Of a DNA stretch of 64,000 bases, positions 1 through 12,485 are shown one piece after another. The stretch covers positions 90,462,170-90,526,169 of the forward strand of contig NC_068910.1 in assembly GCF_023091745.1 (NCBI RefSeq), written 5' to 3'. Under the pieces are notes generated by a model. The model saw nothing but the letters and a program-made list of their open reading frames with translations. It did not search any database and was not told the origin of the DNA. Each line of letters begins with the position of its first letter. The stretch's first letter is position 1. Source of the DNA: Budorcas taxicolor (Eukaryota > Chordata > Mammalia > Artiodactyla > Bovidae). Both the position numbers and the translations under genes were made by a program.

Positions 1-190
1 TCAGATGGTAAAGAATCTGCCTGCAATGCAGGAGACGCAGGTTCCATCCCTAGGTTGGAAAGATCCCATGGAGAAGGGAACGGCCACCCACTCCAGCTTT
101 CTTGCCTGGAGAATTCCATGGACAGAGGAGCCTGGCAGGCTACAGTCCATGGGGCCACAAAGAGTCAGACCCAACTGAGTGACTAACACT
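1..190 (+). mobile_element. Bov-tA SINE, 5' end cut by window edge
   Basis: The tRNA-derived head (internal B-box-like GGTTCCATCCC near 49) is followed by the conserved body with GATCCCATGGAGAAGG and the BovB-derived tail AAAGAGTCAGACCCAACTGAGTGACTAACACT-type end. The first bases of the SINE lie outside the window. The tail runs straight into an L1 fragment, so the SINE probably inserted at or into that L1. Antisense reading frames through it are not genes. Confidence 0.93.
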
Positions 191-2062
191 ATCCTATTAC
201 AATTTTCTTAATTGTTTTGGGCTTCTTTTGTGTCAGTCTTTTCCTTCTCTTGTGTTTTCTGCCAAGAGAAGTTCCTTTAGTATTTGTTGTAAAGCTGGTA
301 TAGTGGTGCTGAATTCTCTTAACTTTTGCTTGTTTGTAAAGGTTTTGATTTCTCCATCAACTCTGAACAAGTCTTGCTGGGTAGAGTATTTTTGGTTGTA
401 GGCTCTTTCCTTTCATCACTCTAAATATATCATATCATTCCATTTTAGCTTGTAGAGGTTCTGTTGAGAAATTAGCTGATAACTTTATGGGAGATTCCCT
501 GTATGTTATTTGTTGTTTTCCCCTTGTTGTTTTTAATATTTTATCTTTGTCTTTAACTTTTGTCAATTTGATTACTGTCTGTCTTATTGAGCTCTTTCTT
601 GGGTTTATCTACCTAGGACTCTCTGTGCTTCCTGGACTTGGTCGACTATTTTTCTTTCCAATATTAGAGAAGTTTTCAACTATTATCTCTTCAAATATTT
701 TCTTAGGTCCTTTTCTTTCTCTCTTCTCCTTCTGGGACCCCTATAATACGAATGTTGATGTGTTTAAAATTGTTCTAGAGGTCTCTTAGGCTTTCTTCAT
801 TCTTTTTTTTTCATATTTTCTTTTTCCATAGTCTATTCTGCATCAGTGATTTTCACCATTCTCTCCTCCAGGTTACTTATCCATTCCTCTGCCACGTTTA
901 TTTTCCTATTAATTTTTTCTAAAAACGTGTTCATCTATGTTTGTTTCTTCTTTAGTTCTTATAAGTCTTTGATAAACATTTCTTGCATCTTTTCAATTCT
1001 GCTTCTGAGATCCTGGGTCATCTTCACTATCATTATTCTGAATTTTTTTTCAGGAAGGTTGCCTATCTCCACTTCATTTAGTTGTCTTTCTGGGATTTTA
1101 TCGTGTTCCTTGCTCTAGGATTTAACTCTCTACTTTTTTATCCTGATTAACTTTCCATAATGTGGCTTTCATTCTAGCTTAAGCAACTGTTATTCTTGCT
1201 TCTTCTGTCTGTCCTCTGGTGGATGAGGCTAAGAGGTAAGCTTAGCCTGATGGGAGCTTCCTGATGGGAGGGACTTGGTGGGGAAAACTATATCATGCTT
1301 TGGTGGGTAGGACCTTGTTCAGTAAAGTTTTAATCCAATTATCTTCTGATAAGTAGAGTTGTGCTCCCTCCCTGTTAATTGTTTGGCCCGAGATGACCCA
1401 GCCCTGGGGTCTACAGCTTCTATGGTAGGGATAATGGCAACCTTCAAGGGAACTTATGCCAAGGGAAACCTTCCAGAACTGCTTCTACCAGTTCCCCTGT
1501 CCCTGTGATGAGCCACTGCCAACCAATGCCTCCACAGAAGACCCTCCAGCACTAGCAGGTCTGGCTGGGTCTCCTGTGGCATCAGTGCTTCTTTCCTCTG
1601 GGTCTTGGTGTGTGCAAGATTTTGTTTTGCCCTCCAAGGGTGGAATCTCTATTTCCCCCAGTCCTGTGGAAGGAAGTCCTACAATCAAATTCTGCTAGAT
1701 TTCAAGGTCAGATTCCCTGGGCATTCCCAGTCCCTTTACCAGATCCCCAAGTTGTGAAGCCTGATGTGGGGCTCAGAATTTTCACAATGGTGGGAAAACT
1801 TTGGTGTTGTTATTCTCCAGTTTGTGAGTCACCCACCCAGTGAGTATGGGATTTGTTTTTATCATGATTGTGCCCTGCCTACCATCTCATAGTAGCTTCT
1901 TCTTTGTCTTTGGACATGGGGAATCATTTTTTGGTGGGTTCCAGCATCCTCCTGCTGATGGCTGTTCAACAGCTAGTTACAGTTTCAGTGTTCTTGCAGA
2001 AGATGAGTTTATGTCCTTCTACTCTGCCATCTTGAACCAGAAGCCCAGAGAAGCAACTCTAT
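190..2062 (-). mobile_element. LINE L1 (L1/HAL1-like) 5' region: 5'UTR and ORF1-like part
   Basis: Read on the minus strand it starts near 2050 with the L1-type opening GGTTCAAGATGGCAGAGTAG and continues through a GC-richer 5'UTR (about 1400-2050). The AT-rich part (about 300-1100) resembles the ORF1/HAL1 segment: antisense frames around 600-800 hold an IIGVPEGEER-like stretch and many stops. The 3' half (ORF2) is missing, and the element is cut off next to the SINE at 190. All frames are broken. A 79-bp stretch of this 5'UTR (1811-1889) recurs inside a BovB at 34.8 kb. Confidence 0.75.
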
Positions 2063-2654
2063 TGAATTGATCATAATCCTCCAGCTCCCTTGGAATGGTC
2101 ATGTAAGGTTGCTATGTGAGCATCCTGCATCTCTATTATGCTTGTTATATTTATAACCTTAATCAAAGTTCTAAATTTTTTCCTCTCCTGAGATTCTGTA
2201 CAATTTCTGTTGGACCACTCAGGAAAAGACTGAGAGATGGGTTGAGGAGAAATCATAAGTAGTTGGTATAAGACCAGCTACCACTTTCCTCAAGAATGGA
2301 GAACCATTATACATTTCAGCAGTGGAAGTGACATTAGCACACTGAATAGGCTCAAATGGTCTCATTCACAGGTCTCCTTAGCCTCCTTTCACCATCAGTT
2401 GAAAGAAGACAGTCTTCCTACAGGGCCTGATGGCATGGGCCTTTTGCACTTGTATTTAACAGAATTATAAATGAGTTCCTCCCTTCCTAGAAGTTCCCCA
2501 GCATATCCAATGGGTGATTAAGGTCTCTGTCCCTTCTTGCAGTCAGAGAGATTTTAGCCTCTTTTCAATCATCTTTCTGTATAAAGCAGCTAAGTTTGGA
2601 TTGGAGAGTTAGGGAGTAAGAAGTGATTCTATGCCACTAAGCATATGTATGTGT
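2063..2654. other. Unclassified, no gene seen
   Basis: Moderately AT-rich sequence with no convincing reading frame. It may be an old repeat too decayed to name; I see nothing that decides it. Confidence 0.4.
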
Positions 2655-2972
2655 ACAATTGCCTAAATATTTGTACCCACCCCAAATCATATATTGAAAT
2701 CCTAATGCTCAATGTGAAAGTATAAGGGTGTATTTAAAGGTATTGGGAGGTGCTTAAGTCATGAAGGTGGGCCCTCCTGAATGGGATCAGTGTTCTTGAG
2801 ACCATTTCACTATATTGGGACACTATCACAAGTCTTCAAACTGGAAGGGGGCCTTCCCTTGACCAAACTAGCACTCTGATAACAAACTTCCAGCCTCCAG
2901 ATGATGAAAAATAAGTTTATCTTGCTTATAAGCCAAGTTTGTAGTATTTTGTTATAGCATCCTCAATGGACA
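2655..2972 (+). mobile_element. MLT1-family LTR (ERVL-MaLR)
   Basis: It matches the well-known MLT1 layout: ATATTGAAATCCTAATGCTC near 2690, GGGAGGTGCTTAAGTCATGA near 2745, GAATGGGATCAGTG near 2780, CCAGCCTCCAGA near 2890, an AATAAGTTT polyadenylation-like site and the closing TAGTATTTTGTTATAGCA. Old and diverged, as expected for a repeat that predates ruminants. The internal MaLR part is absent, so it is probably a solo LTR. Confidence 0.85.
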
Positions 2973-3033
2973 AAAATAGCATGGAACATTTGCTTGTGAT
3001 TTTGAGCTGAACTGGGACTGCTGGCCACTCAGT

Positions 3034-3069
3034 TAAAAACAACAACAACAAACAAACAAACAAAAAAAC
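3034..3069 (+). repeat. AAC/AAAC-rich simple repeat
   Basis: A run of AAC and AAAC units with a short poly-A end. It could be the decayed tail of a retroposed element, but no body is visible upstream. Confidence 0.8.
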
Positions 3070-3273
3070 CCAAAATGTTAAATACTGTCTGTCCATCCAA
3101 AGGCTTACATTAAGAATCAAGGTCATTGTTATTGCCACCATCTATGTCAGTTTCAGGGACACCTCAGCTCAAGAGCTATAGCCACACTGCTTTCAGCTAG
3201 AGCTATAGTGTTTATTCCTTTGGCCTCATTAAGGCTTGACTTAAACTGTTTGTCAAGGAGTCCATCTTAATTA

Positions 3274-3481
3274 GGCTTCCCTGATGGCTCAGTGGGTAAA
3301 GAATCTGCCTGAAGTACAGGAGACACAGCAGACATGGTCAGGGTGATCCCTGCAGGAGGAAATGGTAATCCACTCCAGTAATCTAGTAATCTTGCCTGAA
3401 AAATTCCATGGACAGAGTAGCCTAGCAGGCTAAAATCCAAAGGGTCGCAGAGTCGGACACAACAGAGCGACTAAGCATATA
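3274..3481 (+). mobile_element. Bov-tA SINE with 12-bp TSD
   Basis: It starts with the typical GGCTTCCCTGATGGCTCAG head and ends in AGAGTCGGACACAACAGAGCGACTAAG. The target duplication is CCATCTTAATTA before (3262-3273) and CCATCTTAACTA after (3482-3493), one mismatch. A short internal expansion near 3330-3345 and a duplicated TAATCTAG near 3378-3390 set this copy apart. Confidence 0.93.
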
Positions 3482-3660
3482 CCATCTTAACTAAGGGCAT
3501 TTGCTACCACATTGTCGTGATAGCCTCGCTTAAATATCACCTAGTCTTAATGTTCAGACTGCAGGAATTTTCCAGAGTAGCAATAGTGACCACGAGACCT
3601 TATCTTGATGTATTTGCATAATTTCTCATTCTCCAGTAGGTGGCCTTCATCAACATTCAG

Positions 3661-3745
3661 TTAAGTTCAGTTGCTCAGTCGCGTCTGACTCTGCGACCCC
3701 ATGAATCGCAGCACGGCAGGCCTCCCTGTTCATCTCCAACTCCAA
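3661..3745 (-). mobile_element. BovB LINE 3' end fragment
   Basis: About 85 bp matching the antisense of the BovB 3' terminus: TTCAG repeats, then TTGCTCAGTCGCGTCTGACT, ATGAATCGCAGCACGGCAGG and CTCCCTGTTCATC. A very short 5'-truncated copy. Confidence 0.8.
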
Positions 3746-5077
3746 TTGACCCAATTTTCTCTAGGAGCCTCAGAATATGAGGCAGACTGTCATTAATGGG
3801 TGAAGTACTCTTCCTTATTTATCTTACAACAATCTTTTGAAGAAAGTCAAAGCTCCCTTAGAAAACACAGAACCCCTGCCAAAAATTCTGAGACGTGACT
3901 TTAGAGAGAGAGTTCAAGGAAGGTGGAGATATTTTAGAAGGATCTGATGAGAGTATGAAAGTGAACCGTGTAGGTTTGGGAGAAATGTGATATAGGAAGG
4001 GAAAGATCAAGTTCAAGGATCTTGAGACAAGAGCTTGAGGGGTATATCAGAGGAATAACAAAGAAAATGGGGCTGGAATGGTATAAAGGAAGAGCTGTGT
4101 GGCAGGCAATTGTTAATTTTAATACAAAGTTTAAAGTCTGAACTATCAAAATATCAATAATGATGAAATGTAAATCATGATTATACTTTAATAGTCATCC
4201 ATTAAAATAGTATATGTTTTTTCATATTTATTCACTCATATCCTCTCATATTTACTTGTTTTATCTTCTCTGCCTCCTCTTTTATTTTTTTCTTTTTGGT
4301 CTTAACCTTCAATTACAATATTAGGGGGTTATGCTTTATTAAGTTTAATATTTATGGTGTAATTGGCCCCACATTTGCTCACAGTGCTAAACACACTTTG
4401 CTCCAGTATTAAAACCAGGAGAAATATGCTGTCTTTCTTTTAAGAATGTGAAAGAAGACGTCAGGAGATGCAAGGGTTAACACGTATGTGAAATTGAGAA
4501 TGATTATATTGGCCGCTGAGTAAACAAAGAAAAAGAGACAGCTCTGCTCTCTTATTGTAATTGCAAATTTATTTTTTATAGTTTCTACAGTTTCTATTTT
4601 CCTTTAAACTGCCTTAATCTGTCTTCCTGCTGTGACCTATTTCCAGTAATGCATATTCAGTATAAAAATAGTAGATCAAATCATATCAGAATTCAAGCTA
4701 CTCCTTGTAGCATAGAAACATGTACTTTTACATAACACTGAAATCAATTCCCCTCATACTAATTATTTAATTTCCATAAAACACTGAGAGTATTCTGCCA
4801 TTAAGTCTTCACATTTAAAACTTGTTTTGTAATATTTTAATAGTTCTTCTTTTAAACAACATAGTGAGGAAATATAGTTACAATTTTATACATCCAGCAA
4901 CTGAGCTGGAAAGTTAAAATATTGATCTAATGCCATACAATGAAGTTATGTTTATGCTTATAACCAGAGTGTCATTTGATTTAACTTATCTTTCAGTTCA
5001 AATGAGTTGATTGAATGAAAAATTAATCAGTCATACTGACATGACCAAATTGATCAACTGGCTGGATTGATCATTCC

Positions 5078-5290
5078 AGGCCACTATTTCTCAAACTGTG
5101 ACCCACAAATTGTCTGCATTGGAGTCTCTACAGTGTTGATTCAGATACAAATCCTGCTTCTTACCCCAAATCTACTAAAAATATATATATATTTCCAGGA
5201 CCAGGGCTAGGGACTCTGAATCTTAAGTTTAAGTGTCCCATATGATTCTTATAGATTCTAAAGTTTGAAATTACAGTTTCTAGCAAAGTG
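5078..5290. mobile_element. Probable hAT-Charlie-type short DNA transposon, degraded
   Basis: Near-inverted ends TTCTCAAACT (about 5088) and AGTTTGAAAT (about 5262) enclose a body with GATTCAGATACAAATCCTG and CCCCAAATCTACT, which resembles the non-autonomous hAT MER elements of mammals. The member cannot be named by eye. Confidence 0.45.
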
Positions 5291-6439
5291 AAATTGAGAT
5301 TTTGTTTTGTTTTGTTTTTTAACTTCACATTTTGGGGAAGTAACATTATAACAAGACCTGGGGTCTATCATCCAGTTAGGTGGAAATTATTGATGCTAAA
5401 TAAGCCATAGAGGAGTAAAGCAGTGCTTGCTAAAGGTTTAATAATTGTGTATGTTTTTTAAATGCAGCTCTTCAGGCTACCTGTAGAAATCTGTTTCATA
5501 TATAATAAATTGTCCCCAAGTAACCAGACTGTCAGGTACATATATGTACATTGTCAAGTAAGGACAAATTAAATTCAATAAATTATTTAAGTTTTTCTGT
5601 GATTCAATTGTTTAATAAGACCATAAAATATAAAAATCAGAGGTGATTTCACTTTTTCCTTAAGAAACATAGAATCTGATCTCTCCAGTAATTAAACACT
5701 ACTTTTGACAACATCTTATTGATAATAAAACTAATAACAACAAAAGCAATGGCAACACTAATGTGTACTCTGGTCTTAGGTGAAGGTACATATCATACTT
5801 TGCAATGTAGCAGCCCATTCCACTGTTTTACAGTTCAAATTGTTAGGAAAAGCTTGGCTATATTAACCTAATTTGATTGCTTATGATTTTCATGGTACTT
5901 GAGTGGCAAATAGAAAATGCTAATTTCCTCCTCACCTCTCAGCTGGAGAATTTCCATGATGGGCTCACACCCACCCAATTTTCTAGACAAAGCTGACCAA
6001 AACAGGAATCATATAAATGGCCACAGTTCCCAAAAAAGGGTTGAACATCACTACTGGAGATAGAGCTATGAAGTACGGTAAGTCTGTGATGTCACTTACA
6101 GGCCACTGGTTCAAAAGCTTTCAGCTGGGCATCCTTCAGCTCCACTGGAGCTTCTTGTCCTCATTGGGATGTCTCTTGCTTTCACACCCCTCATGTTCTC
6201 TCTGCCCACCTCTTTCTCTCTGTTATTCTTCCTCATAAGTTTATTTCCTTTCTTACTTCCTTTAGTTCCTTATTCTTAGATATATACAGTGTATCAGTTC
6301 TGTGTCTTACCAAGATGTTCATGATCTTCTACCTTGGATTAATGCAATGATCTTCTTTTTAACTCAGGTGAGCAATCAATGCCAACTTAGAATTCTACTG
6401 CCTGATGCAAAAATCACTTCAATTTCTATTCACTGTAAG

Positions 6440-6535
6440 AATTCCTTTGTTTACTCGTTTACGCAGTCATTCAATAAATCTTTACTGACTACCTACTCAG
6501 TATCTAGTGTGCCTGAGGCAGACCTCTATATATTT
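6440..6535 (-). mobile_element. L2/MIR-like fragment
   Basis: CAGTCATTCAATAAATCTTTACTGACTACCTACTCAGTATC has the look of the CATTCAACAAATATTTATTGAG motif common to L2/MIR-type ends in antisense. Short and weak. Confidence 0.4.
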
Positions 6536-7064
6536 TTGGATTCTCCTGCCCATCACTTTCCCTTTCAGCAAAGGAGTTAGACTCCTTTGCAAGGAACATT
6601 GATGATAGCATAAGTCCCGGTAATTCTATTCATTCCCCCCAACCTATCACCATAAATTTAAATGCAGTTATTTTTGTTTTTAAAGTGAGAGTTTGTTCCA
6701 ACACAATTGACACGTTAAGAAACAATTTAAGCAGAACAAATTTTAGGTTCCCTAGTGCATGATTTTGTTCATAAGAAACACTAGGTAAGCATAGAAAGCT
6801 GCACTGAGTTGAACAGACCCACACTGAAATAAATCAAACGCACCCACAGACACACCTCAAACACCTGCCAGCTTAGTTACCCCATTGAGCTATGAGCCAC
6901 ATCCACCCACCTCTGGCATTGCTCCTCTCTGGCCAAACTTAGGTTAACCTCCTTCCACCACTTCAAAATAACTCTCAAGCTGTAACCTTTCCAACATCTA
7001 CTTCTAAAAGTAAATTTTGTGTTTTTTTCTAAGATAAATCTGTCACAAATATTGTAGTATTTTG

Positions 7065-7455
7065 TGTGATGGTCAGTTTTATGTGTCAGCTTGATTAGGC
7101 CATGGTAGTTGGTCAAGTGCAAGTCGGGATGCTGCTATGAGGTATATTTTAAATATGGATAACATTTAAATCAGTAGACTTTTAGTAAAGCATATTACCC
7201 TCCATAATGTGGATGGGCTTCAGCCAATAAATTGAAGGCCTAAAGGAAAACAGACTGAGGTTCCCAAATAAGAGAGAATTTGGCCTCCTCAGTCTGCCTT
7301 TGAACTTGAGTTGCCATATCAACTCTTCCCTGGTTTTCTGGTCTGCCAAACTGTCCTGCAGATTTGCCAGTCTCCATAACTGGGTAAGTTAATGCCTTAA
7401 AATCCCTCTCTCCTTGTTTGTCTCTGTTCTTCTCTCTCTTGCTCTTTTCTGAGAG
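7065..7455 (+). mobile_element. Ancient LTR-like repeat, copy A
   Basis: It begins TGTGATGGTCAGTTTTATGT, carries AACATTTAAATCAGTAGAC and CCCTCCATAATGTGGATGGG, then a CAGTCTCCATAA-type part and a decayed end near 7440. Two more copies of the same family occur at 15570-17468 and 17938-18379. I recognise the family as a common mammalian repeat with TG..CA-type ends but do not assign a name. Confidence 0.7.
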
Positions 7456-7784
7456 AAACTATATTCTTCTAAGATAGCTGGTGACTTTTGGAAACATACG
7501 CGTCAGACTATATTGACCGACGGCTCCTGTGAACTCATTGTTACTGTTTTGTAGCCATTTCTGAGAACAGTGCACAGAGAACAGAAACTTCTCCATCTCT
7601 ATTCTATATGCTATCTCTTCTTGTTTCCACTGGAATCTTGCCTTAGTACTTTTTCTTCTTTCCTTTCCTGTTTCTCTTTTCAAAATTTAATTCCTTTCCT
7701 TCATAATGTAAACTCAGATCACAAAGGCCAGAAGTTCGAAAGCATTGGAGAACTGTTAGGATAGTTTTAATTTAGTTCACAGAA

Positions 7785-8842
7785 GATAATACCGTTACCA
7801 AAGTAAAAATAAACAAATGGAATCTAACCAAATTTGCAGGCTTCTGTACAGAAAAAGAAACTATAAATTAAATGAAAAAACAACCCACAGAATGGGATAA
7901 AATATTTGTAATTGATGAAACTAGCAGGACTTACTTTCCAAAATAAACAAACAACTCAATTTAAAAAAAAAATAGAAAAATGGCAGAAAATATAAATGGA
8001 CATCTTTCCAAAGAAGGCATACAGGTGGTCACTAGGCACAAGAAAACATGCTTATCATCACTAATTGTTAGAGACTTCCAAATTAAAACTACAATAGGGT
8101 ACCCTCACACTGGTCAGAATGGCCATCATTAAAAAGTTTACAAATAACAAATACTGGTGAGGGGTAGTGAAAAGGAAACTCTCTTACACTGTTGGTGAGA
8201 ATGTAAATTGGTACAGCCATTATGGAAAACATTATGAAGATTCCTTAAAAAAACTAAAAATAAATTTGCCATATGACACAGAAATCCAACTACTGGGCAT
8301 ATACCTAGACAGAACTATAATTTTAAAAGTTACATCCAAGAAATGAAAACAATTTAAGTGCCTCTTGACAGATGAATTGAAACATGTGGTACATAACGTA
8401 CAAGGGACTATTAGCCATAATAAAGAAAGAAATAATGCCATTTGTAGCAACATGGCTGGACCAAGAGATTATCATACTAAGTGAAGTAAATCAGAAAGAC
8501 AAACTCTGGATGATATCACTTACATGTGGATTCTAAAATGTGACTCAAATGAACATATCATTCTGTTTCTACAAAGTGAACAGATGCACAGGCATAGAGA
8601 AGAGGCGTGTGATTGCCAAAGGGAGGGGGTTGGGTGGGGGAAGTATTGGGAGTTTGTGATTTGCAGATGCAAGCTCTTATATATAGGGTAGATAAACAAC
8701 AAAGTCCTACTGTATAGCACAGGGAACTATATTCAACAACCTGTGACAAATTATAATGGAAAAGAATATAAAAAGAATATGTATATATGTATAATTGAGC
8801 CATTTTGCTGCATAGCAGAAATGAACACAACAGAAATTCTTC
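7785..8842 (+). mobile_element. L1 LINE 3' end (ORF2 C-terminus and 3'UTR), 5'-truncated
   Basis: Sense-strand L1 landmarks appear in order: ACAACCCACAGAATGGGA near 7890, TTTCCAAAGAAGGCATACAG near 8004, the CACTGGTCAGAATGGCC segment near 8110, ACTGTTGGTGAGAATGTAAA near 8190, TACTGGGCATATACC near 8293 and AACATGGCTGGACCAAGAGA near 8450, followed by a 3'UTR with CTACTGTATAGCACAGGGAA. The ORF2 frame is broken many times. No clear poly-A tail remains. Confidence 0.88.
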
Positions 8843-9404
8843 AGCTTTAGCTCCCTAATGATCTTTCCTCTGACACTTAAAAGTTTATAGACTTAAAGCT
8901 CACAGAGTCAAATTTCTTCCAAACAATATGATGGAAAGTCCTGCTTTTTCAATACACTCATCAGTTCTACTGCAGCAACAACATTTTCAGTGTTGATAAA
9001 GATATAATTTGGTCACAATGTGCAACACAACAGACCCTGATGATGCCAGTGAACTCTTCATGGATTCTTAACATAGCCCATTGGTTTTATGTGGAATCAG
9101 CATTTTAGAAAATAACTGTAACATTTAGTTGGATTAATTCCCTCCAGGCTGATTCAATGGTATATATAGCAAGATAAAATTTCCATGTGACACAATCAAG
9201 AGTCACAATGAACTGAAAAAATCAAATTACCCTAAACCTTAAAACTCCTAAAATTGGATGCTATCTCCCTCAGCTATTCTATCTTCTGCAGTGTAAACAA
9301 TAAATACCTCTTGGCTACCACATCCATAAAAACATCTTTTGTTTCTAGCTGAATGAATTTTCTTTCTAAGGAACAACCACATATAATGCTGAACAACAAT
9401 AAGA

Positions 9405-9560
9405 AAAACTTGATTTTAATTCTGGCTTTACTATTTACTATCTGTGTGACTTTGGACAAATCACTTAAAACGTTCTGTACCTCTTTATGGATAAAATAGG
9501 GAAAAATACTTATTTTGAAGTGGACAGAGGATACAATGCAAATGTATATCTTAAGTACTA
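9405..9560 (+). mobile_element. MIR SINE
   Basis: ATTTACTATCTGTGTGACTT followed by TGGACAAATCACTTAAAACG and a GGATAAAATAGGGA stretch is the MIR core pattern, diverged. Confidence 0.75.
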
Positions 9561-9967
9561 AATATAAGACTGGTATTTATTATATATACAACAAAATAGC
9601 AGTGTCTTTATAATTGTTCAAATATATTAATAACTGCATACTATATTTGCATTGTAAAATCATCTAAGTCAATGTATGTAGTTGATTTATACATCAAATG
9701 AAAACATTATTTTCTCTCATAAAGCTAACATATGAATATTATAAAATCTTCACAGTATTTAGAAGTAAATAAAAGAAATAAGAGAAAAACCATATCATTC
9801 TTAAAATATTACTACTATTAACTAGTTGCTAAAAATGTCAGATATTTTATGTACATATTTTCTGCCAAAAAAGGAACTTCATGATATATACTAATCTGTA
9901 ACTGTTTTTCACTTAATTCATAGGGAAACTTTCCTAGTCACTTAGCCATCTCTAATAGCATTTGACT

Positions 9968-10177
9968 GTCTTCCTGGTGGCTCAGATGGTAAAGCATCTA
10001 CCTGCAATGTGGGAGACCCAGGTTCAATCCCTGGGTTGGGAAGATCCCCTGGAGAAGGAAATGGCAACCCACTCCAGTACGCTTGCCTGGAAAATTCCAT
10101 GGACCGAGGAGCCTGGTAGGCTACAGTCCATGGGGTTGCAAAGAGTCTGACATGACTGAGTGACTTCACTTTCTTTC
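9968..10177 (+). mobile_element. Bov-tA SINE with perfect 14-bp TSD
   Basis: Full structure: tRNA-like head, GATCCCCTGGAGAAGGAAAT body, BovB-like tail. It is flanked by identical AATAGCATTTGACT at 9954-9967 and 10178-10191. The unmutated duplication suggests a relatively recent insertion. Confidence 0.96.
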
Positions 10178-10474
10178 AATAGCATTTGACTACCTGCTGT
10201 GTCTATACAATAATTTAGGAAGATTTTTGTCTTCGCTTATAACCAGAGCAAGAACCCTAGGAAGAGAGAGAAGGCAGCCTTTGCTAAGAAAATGCTGTGA
10301 TAATCCCACCATAATGAGGAAAGTGGCATCCTGGGTGTCAGACTGGCATTGGAAGTCCAGAGGAAGAGGACACTGCCCGTCCCTGAGAAGGCAGGAGAAT
10401 ATGGATGTACTGCAGAAGTGAAGAGTGAAAAAGACCAGATGCAAAGAGATAGGAGCTAGCAGAGCTAAGGAGAA

Positions 10475-10492
10475 TGTGTGTGTGTGTGTGTG
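10475..10492 (+). repeat. (TG)9 microsatellite
   Basis: Nine TG units without interruption. Confidence 0.95.
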
Positions 10493-10756
10493 TTGGAACT
10501 GGGGAGTGCAGAGAGAAAACCTCCCTTCCAGTATGGAGATGTGGTACAGAAGAAAGATGAGGCATGTCCAGTGGAATTTTTCAGTAAGTGGTAAGTCTTG
10601 TAAAGTAAATCTAAAAATAGCATGATGTGCTTTGAATGATTATTTTGTTATGGAAACTTGAAAAAGGACTGGAGAAGGGTGGGAAAGATGAGAGCCATAT
10701 GTATGTTGGGGAGGAGCTAATATCTGGATAATGAATTAAAGCAGCATGATTTATTT

Positions 10757-11315
10757 CAGTTCAGTTCAGTCACTCAGTCGTGTCCAATTCTTTGCGATCC
10801 AATGAATCGCAGCACGCCAGGCCTCCCTGTCCATCACCAACTCCCGGAATTCACCTAAACTCATGTGCATCGAGTAGGTGATGCCATCTAGCCATCTCAT
10901 CCTCTGTTGTCCCCTTTTCCTCCTGCCCCAAATCCCTCCCAGCATCAGGGTCTTTTCCAATGTATTGGAGTTTCAGCCTAAGCCTCAGTCTTTCCAATGA
11001 ACACCCAGTACTGGTCTCCTTTACGTTGGACTCGTTGGATCTCCTTGCAGTCCAAGGGACTCACAAGACTAGTCCAAATCTCACATGACGACTGGAAAAA
11101 CTATAGCCTTGACTAGACAGACCTTTGTTGGCAAAGTAATGTCTCTGCTTTTGAATATGCTATCTAGGTTGGTCATAACTTTCCTTCCAAGGAGTAAGCA
11201 TCTTTTAATTTCATGGCTGCAATCACCATGTCCAGTGATTTTGGAGCCCAAATAAATGAAGTCTGACACTGTTTCCACTGTTTCCTCATCTATTTCCCAT
11301 GAAGTGATGGGACCA
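10757..11315 (-). mobile_element. BovB LINE 3' end, 5'-truncated, with TSD
   Basis: Antisense BovB from the TTCAGT hexamer tail through ATGAATCGCAGCACGCCAGG to GAAGTGATGGGACC. Flanked by GATTTATTT at 10748-10756 and 11316-11324. About 50 bp around 10962 are missing relative to other copies here. The frames at 10766-10960 and 11081-11278 (minus) are scraps of the reverse-transcriptase C-terminus. Confidence 0.94.
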
Positions 11316-11467
11316 GATTTATTTAAGTGATGTCAAATAGATGACAAAACAGTCTGAAAAAAATCCTTAAGGAAAAAACTTTAAATATGTATCTTTTTAC
11401 TTCTCCCATTGGTTTACTAGGATTGCACTTTAATTTAATTGACACTTTTATGTGGTAAGTTAGGTTA

Positions 11468-11659
11468 ACTGCTCTGTAGCTTCTGACTCTTTGCAACCCT
11501 GTAGCCCTCCAGCTTCCTCCATCCATGGTATTTTTCCAACTAGGATATGGGAGTGTGTTGCCATTTCCTTGTCCAGGGCATCATCCATACCCAAGGATCT
11601 AACTCTGGTCTCCTGCATTGCAGTCAGATTCCTTACCTCTAAGCCACCAAGGAAGTCCC
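11468..11659 (-). mobile_element. Bov-tA SINE with 11-bp TSD
   Basis: Antisense copy, from CTGACTCTTTGCAACCC to the head CTAAGCCACCAAGGAAGTCCC. Flanks AAGTTAGGTTA (11457-11467) and AAGTCAGGTTA (11660-11670) differ at one base. Confidence 0.93.
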
Positions 11660-12249
11660 AAGTCAGGTTATATATCTTTTCTAATATTCAAGTATTCCCA
11701 AAGATTTTTCAACCTCTTCCTTCCTATAAGAATTTCATTCTAAATAAAAAAGTCCATTCTTAATTTCCCAAATGCATCATAAAATTTTCATCTTTAAATT
11801 TCTTATTCATATTTAACCGAATACTTAAGAATCTAAGTTTTATGAATTTCTATGAAATGTATGAATTTAAATTCTATCTTTTCTTAAAACTTACAATTAA
11901 GATTTATTGCCTCCATAAGTCCATAATGATTTCATTCATCTCAAATTCTTTATCACTTACTTATATCCTGTCTAAAAAATTGGACCATGAAGTTAGAAAT
12001 TTTTTTAATCTATAAGACTTATTGTGATACCATTCAGTGAAAGGCTACCATAAATATTTATCTTAAAATCTCATATTTTGAATTTAATGTTTAATAATTT
12101 TATACTTAAAATATTTCAAAAAGAAATCATATTATCAAATTGCAGAAACATTATGATTACCCTCACAGGAAAATTGAATAATAGTTTGAATTTTTCTCTA
12201 CACAATTCTTGTTACAAATTCATGTTCTAAAAATAATAATTGAGACAGT

Positions 12250-12485
12250 TAATAATAACTATATGTTTAGTGCCAGAGACTAAATCCTTATACAGTTATT
12301 ATATTTAATCCTTATAATACTCAGTGAGATAGACATTACCATTTACTGAAATTTATTGTTGAATATACTAGGAATTAAAATACTATAAATAGCATACCTA
12401 AGAACATAAAGCTAGTAAGTAGTAAAGTTGGGAATTAAATTCAAGAATATTTGACTCTAGTTTTAAACTATTACTGCAGATATCA
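12250..12485 (-). mobile_element. MIR SINE
   Basis: Antisense MIR pattern: ATTATATTTAATCCTTATAA, then AGTGAGATAGACATTACC, then AAAGCTAGTAAGTAGTAAAG and TTGACTCTAGTTTTAAACTA. Diverged. Confidence 0.75.

Larger units (their letters stand above)
3746..7064. other. Mostly single-copy-looking AT-rich DNA
   Basis: Apart from a degraded hAT-like piece near 5.1-5.3 kb and an L2/MIR-like scrap near 6.45 kb, I see no named repeat and no exon-like frame. Frames up to about 90 codons (for example 6302-6580) have no recognisable domain and no paired splice sites I could support. Confidence 0.5.

Noticed and set aside
9968..10060. tRNA gene
   Set aside because: The head of Bov-tA has B-box-like text but belongs to a SINE with body, tail and TSD; the cloverleaf is not kept.
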